NCBI GenBank assembly: GCA_023678885.1
Contig: CM042982.1
Span: forward strand, 4,712,001-4,776,000
Direction of reading: 5' to 3'
Origin: Pogostemon cablin
Lineage: Eukaryota > Streptophyta > Magnoliopsida > Lamiales > Lamiaceae
DNA: 64,000 bases
This document shows positions 56,713 to 64,000 of the stretch, in pieces (positions within the stretch are counted from its first letter, which is position 1; every line of letters begins with the position of its first letter). Made by a program: the position numbers and the translations under genes. The notes below the pieces were generated by a model. That model made no database searches. It saw only the letters and a list, made by a program, of their open reading frames with translations, and was not told the DNA's origin.

Positions 56713-57525
56713 CAGTGTTTTCATGATCAAACCGGAGGTCGAACTGGCGACTCCAACGGTTCACGATTGGACCGGTGGTTCAACCGAAAAAAATAATTTT
56801 ATTATTTTATATATAATTTAAATTAATATGTATAATTTTTAAAATAACTACCTAGGCCCAATTTATGTTAAAGTTTTAAAGTGATGGGCAGACCGGCTGA
56901 GAATAGAATTCCAAAGCCCAAATCAAAATTTATCTACAAAACAGGTCATTTTAGTAACGTTGTAAAGTGAGATTCATTTTCAACCGATCAGATCTAAAAT
57001 GACGTTTCCTCTTCCCAAGTCCAGATCTATAACACTCCATTCTGTCGAGACACCACATCACCGGAGTCTGCCGCTCCGGACGTCGTGAATCGGCTAAATC
57101 CTCCGTCATCACGCACTACTGCCAACATCCGCAGTCTTCTACCCACGTCGCAAGTCGTCCGCTGTCGGAGTCAACCACCATGCTTCTCTCTGATCTCCTC
57201 ACCTTTTTAATTTTTAATAAAATATAGAAAGGAAAGGGTTCTGTATCTTTTACGACATGCCATTACTGCTTCTCCAGTTCTCTAGTCAATCAAAGTCAAA
57301 GAAAGAATTTACACTCTCCACTCTTCTGCGATTTTACTTTAAAAAAAAATCAAAACCGGCGGTTTCCGGTTTGGACGGTTCAGCCGGGTTTTCCGGTTCT
57401 GACCGGTTCAAATCGATTTTTCCCGATTTAATAGATAAAACGGTTTTTAAAGGGTTTCCGGACCGGTCTTGGCACCGGTTCCCGATTGAACCGGTCGAAC
57501 CGGCCGGTCCGGTCTAACTACACTG
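56713..57525. mobile_element. Non-autonomous hAT element with AACCGG arrays
   Basis: 813 bp with inverted ends CAGTGTTTTCATGATCAAACCGG and (complement of the right end) CAGTGTAGTTAGACCGGACCGG. The 8-bp target duplications are CTTTGTAG (56705-56712) and CTTCGTAG (57526-57533), one mismatch. CAGTG ends and 8-bp duplications define hAT. AACCGG/CCGGTT words cluster at both ends and are probable transposase-binding sites. The GC-richer middle (57000-57190) looks like captured gene sequence but has no recognisable frame. Confidence 0.8.
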
Positions 57526-58500
57526 CTTCGTAGTATTTTGCATTAATTAGCTTCCAATTAAAAATAGTTAATATTAATTTGTCGTTATATTAGTTGAGTT
57601 TGGGGACGCATGGACACATGCATGCCATATTACAGCTCATGGACATGTGTAATCATGGGTTTGCACATGATGCCATTCAATTTCTTCATTTACATTTTTT
57701 TTTATAGCTTAACTTATGTGATTTACTTTTACAATATGATTTCATAAAAGAGAGTTAATAATAAATTTATATTTTAAATTAAGTTATAATTTAAAAAATA
57801 TATATTTATATCACTCAATTTGTAGTATAAATATGAGAAAAAAAAAAGAAGAATTACATGAATAAAATGTGTACAATAATAAATAATAAAAAAGCAATTA
57901 AAGAATGAAATTTAAAGAGAAGTTTATTCATTTTCTGAGCAGCATGGTGCGAGATCTCATGATAATTAATTATGAAACACATCTTTTTTATTTTATATTA
58001 ATGAAGAGTTAACTTTTTGTGTAGTAAGATTATGCACTACATATAATGTTGAGATAATATCAATTTTAGGCACATAATTTCGATTAAATTCAGTTTCAGT
58101 TCTGGTATAATTTTTACTTCTTTAAATTTAGTCTTTTAGTATTATTTTAAGTATTAAAACTTTTCACTTTTTATAATTTTAGTTTTTCAAAAAAAAATCA
58201 CTAACTTAATTACAAGGCTTATAAGAACTTTTTAGGACTTTGCAACTCCCGTATTTTTTTTTTAAATAATTGAATTAAAAAAGTTTAAAATTATAAGACT
58301 AAAATTTAAAAAAAGGGACTAAAATTAAAAAAATAAAAAAATCATAGGACTTTAAAAATGATATCATCTCTACAGTCTTGTGATTTTTTATTTTTTATTT
58401 TTTTTCCAGTAAAAACATTAAACTATTCATTATGGGCACTAAGAGACACCGGAGTATACAAAGTTTAACAAATGGCAAAGTCTCTTCTAAGAAGCTACTT

Positions 58501-58711
58501 ATGTGAGACCGTTTGTGAGACGTGATAAAGTATGTCTATTATATAGATAAAGTATGCTTAATGGTTGTTAAAGTATGTTTTGTAAAATATGATTTTAGGA
58601 TGTTATAGTATGATTCAATATTGACATACTTTAACTACAAATAAACATATTTTACCTATATGATAAACATATTTTAATAATGGATCAACTCGTCTCACAA
58701 CCGTCTCACAA
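58501..58711. mobile_element. MITE-like repeat with GTGAGACG ends, copy 2
   Basis: Left end ATGTGAGACCGTTTGTGAGACG, right end CGTCTCACAACCGTCTCACA, a clear inverted pair with each end itself a doublet. Body as in 198-427. Confidence 0.7.
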
Positions 58712-59717
58712 GAAAATATCTCAATTAATTAATTACAAAATGAAAAATTAGAACATGATGTTATTTATATAAAATCAACTCTAAAGCCCAAACTTAATAT
58801 TCTCCACGCCAATAATATCAAATACTTTCTACCTCCAAATAATTTTTTCAATACTTAAAAATTTGTAGTTAGCAACTGATTGTGCGAATTACATGCTAAT
58901 TGATAATAATTTTAAAAAAAAAAAATTGGTGGGCGGTGGGGACACTATAACTCCAAAAGCATGGTTGTAATGGTTATGCATGTTTTAGAGGCAGTTGACA
59001 CTGTCTCAGATCTGTATGAAGACATTTGCTTTTTTATTTTATTTAATTTTCATAAAATATTGCAACCTTTAATTAACTCTTATTCAACATATGTTTGACT
59101 TATAGTCAACACATAACATGCGTTCAATTGATTTCTGGATCTGGAGTATGTAATACTTCACTTTCTTTTATATCCTTTTCATAGTCTTCTCTTAACAGTC
59201 CTAGTCCTAGGGGCATAGAAATAAATAAATAAATACCATTTTAATACTTTATTTTCAAAAAATACTGTCCACTGTATTTTTTCTTTTTTAAGTGTCGTTT
59301 TTGTTTTTGTTTTTATTTTTTTAATTTCGAACATAATTATTTCTAATTTACGACCTGGCAAATTATGTCTGGCTGCGACCCAACATACAATTGCACTATC
59401 ACATGCGATAATACCTGTAACTATGCATGCGACTTTATATATACAATTTTTTATGCGACCTTTCATGCGATTATAATTATATAAATTACATCTGCAACTT
59501 CATATGTAATTTTTTTAACGCGACACTACATGTGACTTTATGTGCAATTTTATATGTGACTATGCATTGATTATATAATAAAGAAAGATAAAAAAAAAAA
59601 ATTAATGAGTGACATTTTTCTATAATAATTGTGGTGTAGCTAGTTTGATTAAAATAATATTTCCTTCTTTTTTCCTGTAATCAATTGCACAAATTTAATA
59701 CTCCATTTACTATTCAA

Positions 59718-60115
59718 CTAGCGTTTACCCGGCCGTACGTTGCGCGGACAAGGAAATTTCTGAAATATTTATATATATATATAATTTTCTTTTTCTTTTA
59801 AGATTAATATAATTTTCTTGAAATATGAGGAGTATTTTTTTTACACCCGGGCGTGCTTTTTTTTTGTATGTTGTAATTTTTTTAGAATCATTCAACAAAT
59901 GATTCTTTTTTTGTATGTAGAATTTATCCGGCCGCGTGTTGCGCGGACAGGGAAATTTCTGAAATATTTATATATATAATTTTCTTTTTCTTATAAGGTT
60001 AATAGAATTTTCTTAGAATGCGAGAAGTATTTTTTATATCCGGTCGTGCTTTTTTTTTGTATGTTGTGATTTTTTTAGAACCATTCAACGTATGTTTTTT
60101 TTGTATGTAGCACGG
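59718..60115 (-). mobile_element. Helitron-like 3' end, tandemly duplicated
   Basis: On the minus strand the sequence GTCCGCGCAACGTACGGCCGGG, then GTAAACG, then CTAG followed by host T fits a Helitron 3' end. The next 200 bp to the right repeat the end (59929 onward, CCGGCCGCGTGTTGCGCGGAC with a cleaner CCGCG/CGCGG stem). The two units share GGAAATTTCTGAAATATTTA and GTGCTTTTTTTTTGTATGTTG. Confidence 0.5.
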
Positions 60116-60173
60116 GCAGAAATTTTGTTAAACTTTTTTTTTAATCTAAACTTGGACCGTGCTTGATCTGTGT

Positions 60174-60607
60174 AGGGATGACAATGGGTAGGATTCCCAC
60201 TTATTTTGGGGTAGCCGTATTCATATCCGATTAAAAAACAATAACTCGTACATGTTCCATTTAAAAAAATTATTATGGTCCCCGTACCCGTTTAATATTA
60301 ATTTATTTTATATATTTTTATTTTTCGTTATGTAAATAAATATAATAATAAAAATTACATTATTATTAATTAATTAAATATAAAATAAAAAATAATACAA
60401 ATTTTATTAATTTAAATAAATATTTAAGAAATATGATTAAATAAAACTTATAAATATTAATTAAATATATAAAATATCTCATAATATATAAATTATATAA
60501 TCTATGGAATTTTTTACAATTACTCGTACTCGTCTCAAACCCGTTTACAACTATCTATATCCTTCCCATTAGGATATCCGGAAATACATGTCCATTGCCA
60601 TCCTTAT
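60174..60607. mobile_element. Repeat with GGGATGACAATGGG inverted ends
   Basis: The left end TAGGGATGACAATGGGTAGG and right end GTCCATTGCCATCCTTA are imperfect inverted repeats typical of plant hAT-like non-autonomous elements. The interior holds CCCGTACCCGTTTAATATTAA; a related fragment lies at 61562-61745. Confidence 0.55.
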
Positions 60608-61561
60608 AGGTTCGTGCTTTATTTTTTACTCTTATTTATGGTCATTGCGTATGATACTATTAAAAATATATTATGATATACTTACACATCCTAAACCCAT
60701 TAATCAATACCCGTTTATTTTGTAGTTATTTATATATTTTTTCTAAATTAATATTTTAATAGAAATAATATTATTATTAATTAAATATAAATGTAATATA
60801 AATTTTATCAAAAAAAATTTAATAAATATAATTAAAAAAACTTATAACTATTAAGAATTTATATTAAAACCCTAAAACCCTAAATCTTAAACCCCAAAAT
60901 CCTAAACCACCCTAAACCTTAATTATACATATATGGATGCAACCCATATATGTATAATTTTTTATAATAGTATATACATATTTTTTAATAATAAATAGTG
61001 GTAAAAGTTTCAAAAATGATAATTTTTCCAAAAAGGATACGTGTTGAGTCACTTGAGTGGCATTTTTCAAAATCAACTTATTATTTAGAGCATTTTTCAC
61101 AATTTAAAAAAATAAAAATTTCGATGATTTATCATTAATCATCTAATTAAAGTAGCGAACACTTTTGATATTGATTTAGTTCAACACTCATGCATCACAT
61201 GTAGTAATTCATTCTAGCATTTATCAGCTCGTGAGTTGCACAGAAAAGAATTATAAGACAACTATTTATTTTTATGTTTAATTTGATATTTTTTATATTA
61301 ACCATACAAATTTTATTTTAAACTTCAGCAGTCTTACAATAATATTTACATTTTTTTACATGAAAATTAAGAAATATAATATTTTACTGTAAAGTCAGGT
61401 ATAAACCTAAACTTTCCTTTTTTCAAGTGAAACCTATACGAAATAATTAATTATTTTACATGGACCACACACAACATTAATACACAACTACCTTCTAATC
61501 ATTAAATTTATATCTCTAAACTCATCATTCATTAAAATAATTATATCTCTTAAATTATTGT

Positions 61562-61745
61562 ACCGGTAGGATACCCGCTTATTTTGGAGTACCCGTACCC
61601 GTATTCGGTTAACTATTAAATATCCATACCCTCCCCCTAAAGAAATTATTATTATACATGTACCGGTCTTATACCTGTTTATCAATACTCGCAGGTACTC
61701 GTACTGATTTAATATTAATTTATTATATATAGTTATATATTTCTA
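61562..61745. repeat. Fragment related to the 60174-60607 element
   Basis: Shares CCCGCTTATTTTGGAGTACCCGTA-type and ATTTAATATTAATTTATTATAT words with 60174-60607. No intact ends. Confidence 0.45.
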
Positions 61746-62429
61746 TTTTTTTAATTAATATAATAATATACATTATTATTAATTACATATAAAATTAGGA
61801 TAAATAAGCTTTTTTTGTTTATTACCACTAACTAACTTTGAAATTAGTCCATAAGTTTTTGAATTTTTAAAATTAATCCATTAACTTTAAAATATTCGAC
61901 AATTTAGTCCATGTAATGGCTAGAGTAGGTCACCCAACTGGTAATGTCACGTGACACTTCTGACGTGGCGAGAAAAATTAAATTTCTAGTCCTTTTAGTT
62001 TTTTTTTATTTTCGAGATAAAAAATATACTACTATTAAGTAAAATATAGAATAAATATAATATAATTTCAATATTTAAATAGTTAATTATAAGAAAAATC
62101 ATGAAATTTACTTCATTTGAGAATTAATTCAAACATTTGGAAATTTGCAAAAAAGAACTCCACCATTAAACATTATTACAAAACACATCCAACGGGAAAC
62201 AAATGTTTACCCGACTGCTAACTTGATATTTTAGCTTCACATTAACCTTTCAAATAATACTAAAATGTTGTGGGTATTTCGCAACAATAATTAAAAATAA
62301 TTTTTTTAAAAAAAATTTCTCAAAAGTTGGAATTAATTTATAATAGAAGTAAAGTTCATAATTTTTCTTACAATTAACAATTCTAAATAAACATGATTTA
62401 AAAAAAATTAATAACTACTATTAATTAAA

Positions 62430-62692
62430 TATACTTCCTTCATCCCATTTCAGATGACACACTTTCCATTTTGGGTGTCCCACAAAAGTTTGCACATTCT
62501 TAAAAAAAATCAAATACAATCACCCTTCCTCATACACTTTATTTACAAAAAAATATCATTACCTAACACAACTAAAATACTTTATCATTTATTTATTACC
62601 AAAAAATACCATAATACCTCTAAAAGTTATCATATTTTTTAATCTCCGTGCCGGAAGAGGCATGCAAACTTTTGTGAGATGGAAGTAGTATA
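62430..62692. mobile_element. Stowaway-like MITE, diverged
   Basis: Begins ACTTCCTTCATCCCATTTCAG and ends TTTTGTGAGATGGAAGTAGTA, eroded CTCCCTCCGTCCC ends around a family-like interior (CACTTTCCATTTTGGGTGTCCCAC). Confidence 0.6.
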
Positions 62693-63409
62693 AAATATAA
62701 CATAATTGTACTCACTTTGTCTGCAACATCCCAAACCCATTTATAATTACCATACTCTTTCCAATAGAATTCAGGGTGACTAACAGATTCTTAGTTAGAA
62801 TTCTTCTATCTTACACTTTGATTGTTGAGTTATGGACTTCTGTTTCTTTCAGCTAAACATCGTTAGAGAAGACATAATGTTCGTTTTTTAAATAGTACTT
62901 CATTTCATTTCAATTGTGATAATTTGATATGCTACAATTTAATCTCTGAACTGATGTAATATTAAATTAACTAATGCTTATGTAGGTACTGGTCACACGA
63001 AATGCCGTAAAATTGTTGGCTAAAAAGAACAGAAATAAATTTCATTATCCACATCAAGAATTCAAGATTGACTAAATCAACATAGAAATCTTCCTGAGGA
63101 GCCAAAATGAAATCACCCATCTTCAGAAATGTACATCAAAAAGTCAAAATTGAAAACTGAATATTTCAACCAATCCATTTTTTTTTCCCTCTTCTAAGTA
63201 AACATGTAGCTTCTTTACAAGAAAATCTAAAACTTGCATTCTCAAAATAAGGAACAAATATCGCACCCATTAATCGGGATATAAGCAGACGAAGAAGAAG
63301 TGGATGCACCAAAACATACAAGATGATATTGATTCGTCCCTACAGTCTACCTTTCTTGAAGCAGGGTGAGACAGTATGTGCCAATCCAAACAAACTCAAA
63401 CCCCAACGA

Positions 63410-64000
63410 TCAAATAAGTCTCAGCTCGTATTCACCAGCCATTGTAATATATCTCACCCATGGTAGAGCCTGATACCCACTTTTTTCAATGATCTTCAAA
63501 TAACGCACCTACAAATCCAGGTTTTAAAATAAGGTCGAAATGATTTATGAATATCCAATTACATCTTCCAACAATTACTCCTTAAGAAATATAAACGGCA
63601 TCGATTATGAGCTGCAACCCAAGTATGACCATGTATGCACTTTATTACCTAAACTATTTCTGTAGCAGTTTTCATCCTAATAGATAATTTTTGCAGGTTG
63701 CAACCTAATAGCTGATTTCTGGCTTTTTTATATTTACTGGAATTCTATCACATGTAAGGGGCTTTCAGTCATTTTAGCACTAATTAGGATAGACATGGAA
63801 TCAAACGGAATTGAATTGAAATTGGGGAAAAAAGAAAACATTTTTTTAATTATTAAATTGACTATAAAGATTACGTGAAAAGGGACTAAAACCCCTTAGA
63901 TCTAGTGCTTGTTGTATCTTTAGCATATAAACTTAAATATTATAATGAACTCATCAGTTTTATATCGATTGAGGGCTTACCTGTATTCCCGAAACGGTAA
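63410..64000 (-). CDS. AP1M: AP-1 complex subunit mu, C-terminal exons (partial)
   Basis: AP-1 mu is the medium subunit of the clathrin adaptor at the trans-Golgi/early endosome and binds tyrosine-based sorting signals of cargo through its C-terminal mu-homology domain. On the minus strand the last exon 63508-63410 reads VRYLKIIEKSGYQALPWVRY then ITMAGEYELRLI and TGA. This is the end of AP-1 mu as known in plants and animals; AP-2 mu ends differently (AGSYEIRC). The preceding exon ends at 63981 with TVSGIQ and a GTAAGC donor; it and the rest of the gene lie beyond 64000. Sequence below 63410 is presumably 3' UTR. The join is in frame. Whether it is the mu-1 or mu-2 paralogue cannot be told. 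Confidence 0.9.

Larger units (their letters stand above)
57534..63000. other. Spacer with assorted transposon remains
   Basis: No gene is visible. It holds the GTGAGACG-end MITE (58501-58711), a Helitron-like end with a tandem duplication (59718-60115), two related repeats with ACAATGGGTA / GTACCCG words and a Stowaway-like MITE (62430-62692). The 59340-59590 stretch repeats degenerate ATGCGAC words. Confidence 0.5.

Noticed and set aside
57257..57517. 86-aa open frame rich in Pro, Gly and Phe
   Set aside because: It lies in the AACCGG array at the right end of the hAT element; repeat-derived.

Overview
This is a window of plant nuclear DNA from an eudicot, probably an asterid. The reasons are introns with GT-AG borders and pyrimidine-rich acceptors, a strongly AT-rich background full of (TA)n tracts, plant transposons of nearly every class, and three plant protein-coding genes. 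The GWD1 protein matches the potato form (length, internal duplication, C-terminal motif) more closely than the Arabidopsis form, which is why I lean to an asterid. I cannot name the species.

Layout. 1-2.0 kb: repeats, including a tRNA-derived SINE whose 3' part has been amplified in tandem. 2.0-13.6 kb: a complete alpha-glucan water dikinase 1 gene (plus strand, 33 coding exons, 1479 aa, reading frame open across every splice junction). 13.7-19.2 kb: a structurally complete, very young Ty1/copia retrotransposon, inserted 147 bp after the GWD1 stop in the same orientation. 19.2-22.1 kb: AT-rich spacer. 22.1-30.0 kb: a nested transposon complex arranged as a large inverted repeat. It contains CACTA ends, an LTR-like insertion, Stowaway-like MITEs, a Helitron-like end and a Pack-type insertion carrying a broken BAP31-like gene fragment. 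30-36 kb: spacer with MITEs, a 5'-truncated LINE with long target duplications and a solo LTR. 36.3-39.3 kb: a complete neprosin-family (DUF239) gene, seven coding exons, plus strand. 41.6-43.4 kb: a decayed FAR1/MULE-type gene on the minus strand. 44-51.5 kb: several MITE families in pairs. 51.5-55.4 kb: a decayed, 3'-truncated copia element. 55.4-62.7 kb: LTR-like, CACTA, hAT, Helitron-like and MITE remains. 63.4-64 kb: the last exons of an AP-1 mu adaptor gene (minus strand), running off the window.

The three genes are functionally unrelated (starch phosphorylation in plastids, a secreted or membrane-linked glutamic peptidase-like protein, clathrin adaptor at the trans-Golgi). They are ordinary neighbours in a repeat-rich euchromatic region. 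The novelty lies in the repeats and in how they touch the genes: a recent copia insertion at the 3' end of GWD1, MITEs inside neprosin introns, a candidate GC-AG intron and an unexplained in-frame candidate exon in the neprosin gene, and the nested inverted complex with gene capture.
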